Positions 10,206 to 21,711 are shown, counted from the first letter of the stretch. The stretch is DNA of 64,000 bases from Rhodocollybia butyracea (GCA_015501585.1 JADNRY010000023.1:1-64000), one strand, 5' to 3'. Numbers and translations: made by a program. Notes: generated by a model not told the origin, from the letters alone.

Positions 10206-11340
10206 CCTACACATAGATACCCAAATAGTGCTAGCTTTCTAATGACACTGCAATTATGGTAACTAAGTGGACTAGCCTAGTGTCTAAGTATTTTACTTTC
10301 TAGAGACACCATCAGCCAAAGTTCTTGATAGTTCTTTAAGATGTGGTGGACCTCCGCATACTGGAGTACCACCTTATAGTCTGTGCTAGTCTTGGCATGC
10401 AATTTATAATATTTGGGCCCTTATCTTCAGTAAGGATGGACACAAGTCCGGCTCTTTATGGGTGACTTGCAGGTTTGACCCATGAGAATACCTGTCTGAC
10501 CTGGACCCGCTGGATCCAGGTACCCATTTCCATGGGTCTGGGTCAGGTCACAGGTCACCCCTTGCAAATTTCAGGACCTGGGGTGACCTGTACTTACCTC
10601 AATATTTTCAGGGTTTTTCAAGCTAATATGATTGTTATGTACTGTATTTACTGTTTACAATAGATAAAATTAATGATAAGCACAGGTACCTGCCAACTAC
10701 CTGGAGGTGACCCATGGGAATACCCGCATGAGCTGGACCCGCAGATCCAGGTACCCGTTTCCCATGGGTCTGGGTCACTGGGTTACAGGTCATGATTTTT
10801 TTTGTGCAGGTACCTGTGCGGCAGATCCAGATATACCTGGAACCAGACTTGTGTCCATCCTTAATCTTCAGCAAGATGGTACCAAGTCTTAGTCAAATTT
10901 GCTAGTCAACTCTGTTGGACAGTATCTCCGCTTTGTTCCGGACTGTTGCTTTGGAATATCTCCATTCCCTTGTTGATTGCAAGATCTCTAGTATTCTGGT
11001 AAGCTAGTCAATTCTAAGTATGAGGTTCCCTCTTTGAATATATCCCTGGGTGGTGTGGAATGAGAAAACTCAAAAGAATATTAAATGTATTAAACCACTA
11101 CCCATTATGGGAATAGGACCTCCAGAAAACACACCATACCAGATAATATTTACCATAACAGGCAAAGAGTTTTCTTTCCTAGCCCAAGTCTTGGTTTTCC
11201 TTACTTATTCCGCTCAGTTCTGATTGTCTTTTTGTATTAAACCCATTTCTTGAGTATAAATACCACACATTGTAGTAGGTAGAAAACAAGTTATCCCTTC
11301 CCAATTACAAGTGATAGAATCTGCGCAAAGTAGTATACAT
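10206..11340. other. R1-related sequence hosting a second hAT MITE
   Basis: No gene. 10215-10380 is a diverged relative of 3310-3470 (GCTAGCTTTCTAA, CTAGAG...ACC modules). The element at 10431-10863 interrupts this stretch. 11160-11260 contains the pyrimidine-rich R1 block also seen at 16975-17065. Confidence 0.5.
10431..10863. mobile_element. hAT-type non-autonomous element (MITE), 433 bp
   Basis: TIRs TAAGGATGGACACAAGTC (10431-10448) and its complement ending at 10863 are flanked by identical 8-bp duplications ATCTTCAG (10423-10430 and 10864-10871). The interior resembles the 667-bp element in style, with repeated ACCCATG, GGATCCAGGTACCC and CAGGTACCTG words, but the sequence differs, so it is a related family. 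No coding capacity. Confidence 0.9.
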
Positions 11341-12150
11341 GCTATTAGGCCTAAAATTGGCCTAAGGTGTGTAACCATACATTTGGACATTTTGTATGTG
11401 TTATACAATGCAATAAGAGAGTTATACAGAGCCCAAGCATGATAGCTGTTGCTGAGGCAAAGAACTTAACAATAATACTCAGCAAGCCATGAAGGTACAC
11501 CCACAAGTGTAGCCTAGAGCCAAGCTAGCAAGGATACCTGGGCTGCCCAGAGATGTCAACACTAGATTGTCAATCTAGTTATACCCAAGAGTGTACACTA
11601 GGCTCTAAACTACAGGATATCTCAAAGCGGGATAAGTACTAAGCCAACACATTACTCGAGGGAAGGATTTATGAGGGACGGCATCCCCCACACTAAGACC
11701 CCCAACAAGCTATGTTAAGATGAAGACTTTACAGTCTGTAACATTGGACCAGAACAATCCCAAGGAAACTGTAGAGGTCTACTTGTGGCACCGGTTGTAA
11801 CTGTGAAAATGGTAGAAACATGCTTAGTGATTCCACAGAAAGCTACCTGCTGGGATAGCCTTGGCAAATCGAAACATTTGATCTTAGAAATCATACACAG
11901 GAGGTCTTATCCGTTAAAGCCAACTATCAGGAATCACTTGTAAGTACTCAGCACAGTTGCTCGAGGCTATCATGAGTGGTATCATTGGAAAGCTAGACAC
12001 CAGGCCTTCTCAAGAGAATGTTAACTACACTGGGGATGGGCAGAACTATCCGAGGAGTAGAATGAAACTCACCCAAGGGAAACTGGGCAGCAAGTGATCA
12101 TGAAGCATTGAGGTACTCCTGACCCCAGAGAATTGTGGAGTTTGCTCGGT
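11341..12150 (+). repeat. R1 outer half, plus copy (left arm of an inverted pair)
   Basis: About 810 bp that are the reverse complement of 13494-14297 with scattered differences. It includes CAATAAGAGAGTTATACAGA and the CTAGATTGTCAATCTAG palindrome. It is truncated at about 12150, where a minus-orientation R1 copy starts. Confidence 0.8.
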
Positions 12151-12667
12151 ATTTGGGTATTTACGTGTAGGTATGCGAAAGGTGCTATAAAACAACCTAA
12201 CAAAAACACTACCGCACCTAACCAGACTATCAATATGTAAGGGAGCGAGGGCGGGTTGTCAGAGATTCCCCAAAGGAAAGTCTTGTAATATCAGATGTAC
12301 GCACATGACTGCTCCAGGTTCAAGACTGTAGCGCTAACATGGGTAACTAAGCTTAGACAACTCTTAGAACTAAGTCAAGAGAAGCCTAGTTGGGTGTACG
12401 AGTGTACAAGGGAACCAGATGTGTATGTCCAAATCAATTAACCAAAACCAAAACCAAAACCAATACAACAAAACTAAGATTCTCCTAGGCAAACTCTGGC
12501 TCTAGCTAGAATAGTAATCTCAAGGTTTGTCAACAACCCTAGGCAAACTCTGGCACTAGGTGCTGTGATGCCGTAAAGTCCTCGACCAAACTCTGGGCCA
12601 AGCTACAATATTGTGAGTGAACTTAATCACTAGGAACTTGTACCACAATCTTAGTGGCTCATCTAAC

Positions 12668-12961
12668 TGTTGGATGACATAATCTGACACACATATGACT
12701 TGTCAAGTGTGTATCCAAATGATCTCCATTATAAAGGCATGATGTGAGACCTTACTTGGGGCATTCCTAGTAGATGTGAGACCTTTCCAGTTGGGCATTC
12801 TGTAAGAACCTTTGGAGAGGCTCTGGCACTTAAGAGATACAAGTTCATAGTTGATAACCATGGCCAGATAGCTCAGTTGGTTAGAGCATCTTGGGATTTC
12901 ACCAGAAGGTCCTGGGTTCAATCCCCAGTCTGGACACTTTGTATAAATCATACCTTTAACA
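12668..12961. mobile_element. 294-bp TG...CA element carrying a tRNA-like sequence
   Basis: Starts TGTTGGATGACATAAT and ends ACCTTTAACA, flanked by identical 5-bp CTAAC (12663-12667 and 12962-12966). The empty site is visible in the R1 copy near 9080-9110, whose reverse complement reads GTCTAACTTTGTGGAGAAG without the insert. TG...CA ends and a 5-bp duplication are the marks of an LTR (solo LTR or miniature LTR element). The tRNA-like part occupies 12862-12935, close to one end. Alternative: a SINE-like insertion. Confidence 0.75.
12862..12935 (+). tRNA. tRNA-like sequence (probable pseudo-tRNA) inside a mobile element
   Basis: Clear A box (TAGCTCAGTTGGTTAGAGC) and B box (GGTTCAATCCC). The acceptor stem GGCCAGA/TCTGGAC has one mismatch, the D stem GCTC/GAGC and T stem CTGGG/CCCAG are perfect. 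The anticodon arm (TCTTGGGATTTCACCAGA) does not fold with a normal 5-bp stem and U33, so the anticodon is uncertain (TTC or TTT). More likely an internal pol III promoter of the surrounding element than a working tRNA gene. Confidence 0.5.
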
Positions 12962-13493
12962 CTAACTTTGTGAAGAAGTCAACTAAGGAACCCTCACTCT
13001 GGAGCCGAATAATCCCTTACTAGAAGCCATCCCCTCTAAGGAAGCAACTAGATTTGAGTTGATCTGGAGTTTGAGGGAACTCTACACACTTAAATTTGAT
13101 TAAGATATAAATGGGCTTTGCGAAGGGTGTGAAGTTTATTACTTTCTTAAGATAACCAAGTCAGGAGGCGTCACGCTACTGATCCCATGGGGACATTCTA
13201 CGGAGCACTGGTCTTAGCAGTCAAGTCGAGGGCAAGAAACTTGTCTTATTGAATAAATATGTCTGGCTTATATACTGAGTAGAGAGAGTTTAATACAAAA
13301 AATAGATGAAACAGATACAGAGAGAGACAGAAAGAGAGTGGAACAGAGGAATCTGGCTCGGAAAGGAAACTCCAACCTATATATGGTACACACAATAAAG
13401 AAATAGTCCATTCTTGGGTATATATCAGGGGTAAAATACGATTTCATGAGGATTAACATAGTTTTTAGAGTGTTTTGATCCAAGCGAGGTTTC

Positions 13494-14297
13494 TCCGATT
13501 ACTCCACAATTCTCCGGGGTCAGGAGTACCTGTATGCTGTTTGACCACTCGCTGCCCAGTTTCCCTTGGGTGAGTTTCATTCTATTCCTCAGATAGTTCT
13601 GTCCATCCTGAGTGTAATTAACATTCTCTCGAGAAGGCCTGTTGTCTAGCTTTCCAATGACACCACTTATGACAGTCTCAAGCAACTGCGCTGAGTATGT
13701 ACAAGTGATTCCTGATAGTTGGCTTTAACGGATAAGACCTCCTGTGTATGATTTCTAAGATCAAATGTTTCAATTTGCCAAGGCTATCCTGGCGCGTAGC
13801 TTTCCGTGGAATCGCTAAGCATGTTTCTACTGTCTTCATGGTTGCGACCGGTGCTGCGAATAGACCTCTACGGTTTCCTTGGGATTGTTCTGGTCCATTG
13901 TTACGGACTGTAAAGTCCACATCTTAACATAGCTTGCTGGGGGTCTTAGTGCGAGGGATGCCTTCCCTCATAATCCCTTCCCTTGAGTAACGCATTGGCT
14001 TAGTACTTATCCCACTTTGAGATGTCCTGTAGTTTAGAGAGTATACACTCTTGGGTATAACTAGATTGACGATCTAGTGTTACATCTCCAGGCAGCCCAG
14101 GTATCCTTGCTAGCTTGGCTCTAGGCTACACTTGTGGGCGTACCTTCATGGCTTGCTGAGTATTATTGTTAAGTTCTTTGCCTCAGCAACAGCTATCACG
14201 CTCGGGCTCTGTATAACTCTCTTATTGCATTGTATAATGTGTACAAAATGTCAAAATGTACAGTTACACACCTTAGGCCGATATTAGGCCTAATAAC
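13494..14297 (-). repeat. Right arm of the R1 inverted pair
   Basis: Reverse complement of 11341-12150. The 71-86 codon open frames here lie entirely inside the repeat and have no recognisable domain. Confidence 0.75.
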
Positions 14298-14393
14298 GCC
14301 TAGGAAATACTTCCTTTTTGAGTGTGCGATGAATCTTTTTGGCGCCGCAACTTGTGCAAGTCTTGTAAATACATAATATTATTCTATAAAAAT

Positions 14394-14520
14394 TGTACAA
14401 GCGTCGTACATGCGTACAAAGCTTGTACAAGTGTCATGCATGCGTGCAAAGCTTGTACAAGCATTGTAAACACATGCAGAGCCTGTACAAGCATTGTGCA
14501 TGTGTGCAGAGCTTGTACAC
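14394..14520. repeat. Minisatellite, about 30-bp unit, four copies
   Basis: Tandem units of the type GCTTGTACAAGCNTTGTNCA with internal TTGTACAA palindromes. A repetitive 84-codon frame (CTSVVHAYKA-like repeats) reads through it and is not considered a gene. Confidence 0.8.
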
Positions 14521-14524
14521 GGCA

Positions 14525-14650
14525 ACCTGAGTCACCCTGGGATACCCAGGGCTGCCCTGGGGTTGACCTGGGATGACCTGGGGGAGCCTGGGTATCCCAG
14601 GTTACCTCAGGTTGCCTAGGATTGGGGGGGTGTCTCTGGGGAGCCTGGGC
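14525..14650. repeat. GC-rich CCTGGG/CCCAGG fold-back tract
   Basis: Repeated CCTGGG, ACCTGGGATGACCTGGG and CCCAGGTTACC words, with local inverted repeats such as CCCTGGGATACCCAGGG. Base composition differs sharply from the AT-rich surroundings. Confidence 0.65.
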
Positions 14651-14677
14651 TTTAGGAACTTTTTCCAGTTGTTATCT

Positions 14678-14722
14678 TTGAAGAGAGGAGCAGCAATTAA
14701 ACTTCTTAAACTAAACAACTGA
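14678..14722 (+). pseudogene. Fragment of an amidohydrolase/decarboxylase C-terminus
   Basis: Fifteen codons read LKRGAAIKLLKLNN then a stop. They match the last residues of the intact gene at 23556-24942 (LKRGGAIKLLKLND, stop) at protein and nucleotide level (ATTAAACTTCTTAAACT identical). No upstream homology is recognisable. It probably derives from a paralogue carried here by a mobile element. Confidence 0.6.
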
Positions 14723-16129
14723 AAATGCTACCCCACTGTACCATTTCAATCCCATTGTACTTATATCCTATGCCCCACCCCCAAAATTTCATGAGATGTT
14801 CATCTGCGCTCATCCAAGTCAAAGTATGGATATAATTATAGCGAGGATTTTGGCTGAAGCTTACTAGATCCGCACAAGTGTGCATTGTGCAAATCTAAAT
14901 GCCCACCGCCTGTCTGAAACTCAGATAACTGTCCTACCAAAAATCAAAACAGGGCGGTGCGGACAAGGTGTGGACGTTGATGCATTGGAAGTTTGCCAAA
15001 AGTTGTGCAGCGCCCCACCATCGTTTCAAATTTTGCCAATGAATTGATTTATTTTTGATGCTTACCACACCATTTGTAGCAATGTAGAATGTATTCAGTG
15101 CACAAGTTGCCCGTAATACTATGGCATATAGTACACTATACAGAGAGCTCACAAGTGAGCAATAATGTCAAACATTACAAGAGTAGGTACTACAGAGATG
15201 TGTAACAGCTACTAGTGACTGTAATATATGTGCTTGTTAATATTACCGAATTCAAGGGATAATCCCGGACAAAGAATCAGCGGGCATAATTGAGGCGTAG
15301 GCAAAGAGCCTTTACTTACTGCTGATCAATTACTATCTGGATCTCTCAAATCTGAGTCTGACTTGGTATCTTTCCCGTTCTTCATGTGTGTCAATGGACC
15401 AATACCCAATGAGCTTTGGCTTTGGCACACATCCAACCCATAAAAATCCTCTTATTCCATTCACCATTCCCATGATGCAATATTTTCCTTGCCCATATTC
15501 ACCTCACTGAAGTTCTTTCATGCTGCCCCCACAAATTGCTCATGTTCAATGTTGCTTTGATAACTACAATGTTCCAATTTTGATTTCATTCTTGGAGTTG
15601 TAGGTATTCAACTGGCCCCTGTTGGAGTAAAGTTAAAGAAGTCATTGAATATACTTAAGCTTCACTCCGGTCTATAGCAAGAAGCCCTAGCAAACATGCA
15701 GGGGAAAATCATATTGAAAGCTACTTTAAATAGGCTACCAGGAAGTTGAATTACTAACCTAAACACAGAGAAATATACAGTAAAATAAAAGATAAAATGC
15801 AAAGTAAAGCTAAGAAGCTCCGCACCAGCATGCACTCCGGGGGAGAACTAACATCCGCACCACTGGATAGATAAACCATCGGCAAGCAATACCAATTGCT
15901 CAGCTGACATCCGTATCTCCAACAGCCCCAGGGGTTGGGAGTGCTGCCACATTCCATGTGGCCCCCTCCGCATGGAGATGTGGGCCATAGCATTATTTCT
16001 CATACCAGGGGGGTTTCATTGTACTTTATGTGACTTGGCCCATGCTACAAGTGTGGTACACCATCCCCGAAGGTTGCAAATAAAGTGCAAATATAATACG
16101 CAGATTTTGCGCCTAGGCTTGTAGCTGTA
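14723..16129. other. No gene recognised
   Basis: AT-rich intergenic or decayed repeat DNA. Short open frames on both strands are below 80 codons and lack motifs. Confidence 0.4.
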
Positions 16130-18000
16130 TATTTTGACACAGTATGTGGTCTACACATACAATAAGAGAGTTATACGGAGCCCGAACATGATAGCTGTAG
16201 CCGATGCTTAGTATCTCAACAATAAGACTCAGTTAGCCGTAATGGTGTGCCCACAAGCGCAGCCTGATACTAAGCTAGCGAAGTATACTCGAGGTGCCCA
16301 GAGACATCAGCACTAGATTGTCAGTCTAGTTTCTACCCACCCAATTGCTTATGACCACATATAAGGATGTCTCGAAGTGGGATGAGTGCTAGCAGACACG
16401 TTACTAAGGGAAAGACTTAGAGGGAGCAAGCCTCGTACTTGGCTAGTGGAAAGATGAATGCCGGAGGAACAGATCTAGGATTGCCTTACGGACTGGTGGA
16501 TCTCAGTTGTAACGATTCGGCTGGTCAGAACGAAAGAGGGACCCGCAGCAGAGATCTCGTTGAAGCGAATTTGATATATGATATTGGCCGACTATTGACT
16601 AGTGAAACCCTAATACATTAATTCGAGGAACTGGGTAGTAGGGCACTTACTGCCAAGCGTGTGGAAGGCACTTGCGCACACTTTGTGAACGTATACGTCC
16701 TGGGCGTTCTGGGTATCTTTGTACAGCTAGCAAAAAGGCTCAATGCCCAAACATGTTATTACGATACGGGACTGGAAGGGGGAAACTCAAAGTGTCCAAA
16801 CTACATCGGAGAGCCTAGGTGAACAGCCCTTGGGGCATGAAACATAGTACCTCCAGTGGAGCGGATGGTCTGATGTGGAACCAGATCTCTAGGACCAGAA
16901 TATCTTATTTTCATAGCCAAGTCCGGACCATATACACATTTTGGCGGATTTCTCAAGGTTGTAATATTAAATCCAGGCGGGAGTTTCCTTTCCTAGCTAA
17001 ATTTCCCCGCTTTCCTTATTTTTCTATTTCTTCCGTCTCTGTTTCATCTCTTTTTGTATAAAACTAGAATAAATCCAGTATATAAGCCCGATGTATTTAT
17101 CCAATAAAACAAGTTATCTTGCCACCTCTCATAACCACCTGTTGTGACAAAGTTAAGAGTCTCTTCACTGCCGAAGTTTACTTGTTCCCATATAATAGGC
17201 CTGGGCAACCCCGTTCTTGAAGTCCTTAGTGATCTTCATCAGGCTGGTTTGGTTACTTGTATTCATCATTGAAGTTTATTATATTATATCTTACGCTAGC
17301 GTTTAGAGTTGACCAGTGAGGGCTTGCATGGTCGCGTAGCTGTCACTCTAACATAGTTGGAAGTTGTGTGTAATATACTTCATAACAGCTTTTGTGCCCA
17401 TTTGAGATTTAATCAGTCTTAAGTGTAAATCTAGGTATTTCCTTAGAGGGGACGATATCTAGTAAGGAATTATTTGGCTCCAGAGTGAGGGTTCCTTAGC
17501 TAGCTTTTTAATCGAAGTTTAGCAAGCCACTAAGATTGTGGTGTGAGTTCCTAGTGATTTGGTATCACTTACAGTTTTGTAGCTTGACCCAGAGTTTGGT
17601 CAGGGACGTTACGGCGTTACGCTAGCTGGAGCCAGAGTTTGCCCAGGAGTGTTTCAAACCTTGTTGTTACTTTGCTAGCTAGAGCCAGAGTTTGCCTAGG
17701 AGTGTTTTGACTTTGTTGTAATCAGTTTTGTTTTGTTGGTTTGGTTATACACACATGCACTCGACAATAGTCTTCACTAGTTCAGTTCTACGAACGTCTT
17801 AGATTTTGTCACCACTTTGCTAGTTCATTGTTTTGACACTGGAGCGTGTTCTAGCTTATATTCGATCTTATACTATTCTGTGGGGAGTCTTTGACAACCC
17901 AGCCTCACTCCCTTTAAACAAGTTGATAGTCTGGTGACTTTATTTGATAGGTTGTTTTATAGCACCTTTCACACCCCAGTACGAACCAAGCCAATTAGCA
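16130..18000 (+). repeat. R1 copy, plus orientation, longest uninterrupted
   Basis: Outer half at 16130-16460 (CAATAAGAGAGTTATACGGA, CTAGATTGTCAGTCTAG), pyrimidine block 16975-17065, a diverged piece of the palindrome family at 17125-17190, head at 17435, boxes AGAGTTTGGTCAGGG and two AGAGTTTGCCNAGGAGTG, and tail ending ACGAACCAAGCCAATTAGCA at 18000. No coding sequence for retroelement proteins was found in it. Confidence 0.65.
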
Positions 18001-18645
18001 AATAGAAGGACTCAAACCAGAGGCTGGTGAAGGTTTTGCTCTTGCAAAGAGGCTCATTGAAGGGCATAGCAGTGGCCCTAACCCGCCAATGAAAGTTCCT
18101 CACTCTGTCCTACCGCTTATGGTGGGCATTTAATTCTTCCAGAATTAACACTTTCATTCCCACTTGAACAATGTGAGACAAACATAAACTGGTGAGAACT
18201 GTATGTACAAATAGATATGTTGCTGCCATAGTAGAAGCAAGATACAGAATACAATCTCACGCGGCAATCTGGGACACACCATCCCAATACCTGGTGGCAA
18301 AACATGCATCCTTCTGTTCTGTATCCATGATTCCATATACACCACTCCGGCAAAATGACTTGAACGCCGGGAACAGGTACAGGGACAAGATTTAAGCTGG
18401 TAATTTCAAGTTGTAAATTATTGTACAACACCATTTCCTGTATTCTGCCGGAGCAAAGCAAGACACTTCTCTTAGTATGTACGATGCTTCTCCTGTACTT
18501 GACATTGAAAAGCATTGAAGCAGTAAGGGCATGATTACATATGCCGGACCACCGACTGGTACTCAATTTGAATTTGAATCGTGGACCTCTTGATTCTTGC
18601 CTACCGTACACGGTCTCTTTCAACATACCACTCAGTCCTCTCACC
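18001..18645. other. No gene recognised
   Basis: A 196-codon minus-strand frame (18117-18707) extends into the fold-back element that follows and has no recognisable domain, so it is not called. Confidence 0.4.
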
Positions 18646-19030
18646 GGGGGCATTGACCAAAGCATCTGAAAGTTAGATGCTTTAATATCATCTCGATTGA
18701 CTTTCAATGGGCACCTTGAATGGCATCTGAGGATTTTACATTAAGCTTGTCACACTTTTGTATAGAGATCTATATTAATGGGCATTTGTTCCTTCAGTAA
18801 GTCACAAAGGTCTTTGAAGGAGAAACAAAATTCTGTATTTAATCCCTTTGTCTCTACCTCAAAGACCTTTGAGACTTGTTAAAGAAATGACTAGCCATTG
18901 ATTCAGGTACTCTATATAAAAGTGTGACAAGGCAAAGCAGGGCCAATGTGTGATTTTGAGATGCCATTCAAGGTGCCTATTGGGATGCTATTAAAGCATC
19001 TGATTTTCAGGTACCTTGGTCAATGCCCCC
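18646..19030. mobile_element. Fold-back MITE, 385 bp, long imperfect TIRs
   Basis: Ends GGGGGCATTGACCAA (18646) and TTGGTCAATGCCCCC (19030). The complementarity continues inward over most of the element: TTAGATGCTTTAAT/ATTAAAGCATCTGA, GGCACCTTGAATGGCATCT/AGATGCCATTCAAGGTGCC, AAGTGTGACAAG, and an inner CAAAGGTCTTTGA/TCAAAGACCTTTG pair. No coding capacity. A target duplication is not obvious. Confidence 0.8.
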
Positions 19031-20171
19031 TGTGTCTGCAGGTGGACACTTACATGCAGTGCCCTGGGTCCTCACCTCTACCAACCATCTGAGTCATACT
19101 CAAGTCATACTACTATATTCCGCAGTCTATTTTTATCCCACTACTGCAGTTACATGTTGATACAAACGGGGACGTCGACACTCATAGCGAGCGGAATCGC
19201 AACGACGTGGTGGTAAGAGAACAAGAACGATTAGATTATCTAATGTACGTACAATAAACTACCTAATTACCTAAGAGGCGAAGTGACCAAGCAACAGTAA
19301 GTATACTCTAACATTACAGCCTGGATTCGGAGTTGACAACTTAAAGGTCTTGCCATTTGCACATAAATAATTAACCAATCATAGCCTAAGGAATGAGTAT
19401 GCCCCTGGCAGATCAGGAAAGTTGGATAGATTGGAATCTTTCCCACTAAGTGCAACAAGGTGTTAAGGGGAATTATGCCATGTGGTGAAAAGATAAAGAT
19501 TCAAATAATTGATGAAGTACTGTAACAACTTTTTCCCCCTTTTTTACTGTGATGTATGCAGTGTCCAGGCCCTTGCGTACCACAACCTGATATCACGGGC
19601 TTGATTGTGGAGTTCTTGTTTCGGTCGTTAAATCATGACCCTCCTGCCTTCTTTGTGTGCTCAACAGGATATGCCCGTACGCCACCAGGAACTAGTTCTT
19701 TGCCCAATCTTGCCCCTTGAATATTACTTAGCTTCCCATCAGCTGTAGCCTGTGGCGATTGATTTACATCCTGATGTCAACTTAGTCTTCAAGCCTTTTC
19801 TTTCCGGTGGAGTTATGTTATCATTGCGCGTGAGCTGGCTTGCTAGTGGTGTGGTGTGTAATATTTTAATATTTAGAATCGATTTGAACCGATGTATATA
19901 ATGAACCACTGATTTGAACCAATATATGCATATATGAACCAATTTCAACAGATTTGAAAGTGAAAAAATTGCAATAATAAGAACCAATCTCATTTGATGT
20001 AGATAGATTGCATGAAACAGCTTTTTCAACATGATACAATCTGATACAATGTAAGCTTAGGAATTGCTTAGGAAAAAAACAATTTCATCCAATCTCAAAC
20101 GAAAAAAATCGCTTGAAGTTCCAGTTTTCAAAACAGAATTGATTCTCGTTGATTACAAGTGAATACACCTG
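19031..20171. other. No gene recognised; AT-rich degenerate repeats
   Basis: About 19860-20160 has repeated TTGAACCNAT and TTTGAACC words in very AT-rich DNA. No coding signal. Confidence 0.4.
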
Positions 20172-20182
20172 TCAATAACTGA

Positions 20183-21700
20183 AGAGTCCATAGTCGATTG
20201 GTAAAGTAAGATCCCATCAAACAGAAGAAGAACCACCGGGAATAGCGGGGAACACTCCGGAATGACGATACCGACCAAATTATTGATGGTTAGTTAAGAT
20301 TTCCGTCGGTGAGCCCCGGTTTTGCGCCGTGAGTGACGCCGCATCAGTCACAGTGAGCGCAGGGCACGCATTGCTTCAACAGCGCTGGTGTATTGATAAT
20401 AATGAGGCCTTTGGGTATTTTATTCCGAGTTGAAGTCGATACTCAACTAAACCCTGTCATTTTTACCAATCAACTTGTGATTGTAATGGGAAACTTGTTG
20501 AACACTTGAAGAAACACGCTCTTGAGGTTTCCATTATATAGCGCTACATTTCTTATATAGATGACATAGTCTTGGATAGTTCAATCTTCTTGGGTCGAAT
20601 ACTTGATGTAGTATGAGCAGTCACTGTATCGGCCATATAATATATACATACTCGCAGGAGCAGAGATGGCGCCTCCATGTTGCGCAATGACGCGGGTATG
20701 AAGAATTATTACATGGGCAGGCCGCGTCACTCACAGCAATATATGATGTCTTGAAGATCTTTGCTGGAATGTAGAGTCAACTATCTCAATTTGAATGGGA
20801 CCATGCTTATTGTTGGGAGCGAGATAATTGAACTTCAAACAATACGATACATGGTAATAATCTCAGCATAAACCTTACACACGCAAGTTGTAGAGCCCAG
20901 AATTTGACATTGCCAAAGATATTATCAACCACTTGATAAGGTGAGATGATTGCAGATTGACAGTAAGTAGCAAGAAATAGCATAAACATGAGTTACTTAT
21001 GATACTAGCGATGTAGATTATATACATGCTGATATGAGGATTGTTTTGGACGACGCTATCATCCATCACATCATTGAATTCTTAATGTACGCCGTTCCAT
21101 ACTCGATTCGCGAAAGAGTAGGGCTCGAACAAGATGACAGTGCTTCCGTCTGGATAGTGGAATGAATGCCGATGCATTCACCAAAGTAGTATCCAAGTTG
21201 AAGTGTTCCATCCCAGAGAGTTGTCACTGTCTTCAGGACGACTCCCGTGTCCACCTAACTTCCGTTGCAAAAATGGCGCCTCGTTGATTCAAAGATGATA
21301 ACATGACCAAGTTGAAGTGTTGTAAGTACCTTCTATCCACGCATTACTCTCACCGGTCTGAATCAGTGTAAACCCTCTTTTGTTTGGCCAAATGCGACTA
21401 CTGCATGTAGTGTAATATACGTTCAGAACTGTAAAAATTCAAGTATCGAAATACTTGAATCAGGACAACACTCGCGTGAGCTTGTGCAGGCTTCGGAGGC
21501 TTGTAACGCCTTGTAACGCATCCGAAGCATCTCCGAAATATCGAACACTAATGGAAATACATTCGGTGAGGTACGACGATACGTACTTACTATTTTTGGC
21601 TCGGAAACGGCGTCTGTAGCTGGTTTCCAAGTTCTTTTACGAGAGAGGCGCCGCTTCCTCTTCTTTTGATGGGATCGTACTTTACCAATCGACTTGCCCC
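20183..21700. mobile_element. MULE-like non-autonomous element, about 1.5 kb
   Basis: The direct repeat TCAATAACTGA (20172-20182 and 21701-21711) flanks inverted repeats of about 35 bp: left AGTCGATTGGTAAAGTAAGA, then TCCCATCAAA, and right the complement with few differences. A 9-11 bp duplication with long TIRs fits Mutator-like elements. No transposase. A 93-codon basic minus-strand frame lies near the right end (21423-21704). Confidence 0.6.
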
Positions 21701-21711
21701 TCAATAACTGA

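Larger units (their letters stand above)
12170..14297 (-). repeat. R1 copy, near full length, minus orientation
   Basis: About 2.1 kb including a 294-bp later insertion. Read on the minus strand it begins at the GGCCTAATATCGGCC outer end (14297), runs through the region paired with 11341-12150, the pyrimidine block (13290-13375) and the head CTTACTAGAAGCC (13017), and ends at the tail (12170). It defines R1 together with 16130-18000. An LTR-like nature is suggested by TG/CA-type ends only. Confidence 0.65.

Noticed and set aside
14322..14576. 84-codon repetitive Cys/Thr protein
   Set aside because: It is the translation of a minisatellite followed by a GC-rich tract; no leader, no conservation evidence.
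18117..18707. 196-codon open frame on the minus strand
   Set aside because: It overlaps the terminal repeat of the fold-back MITE, has no recognisable motif, and no splice or start context.
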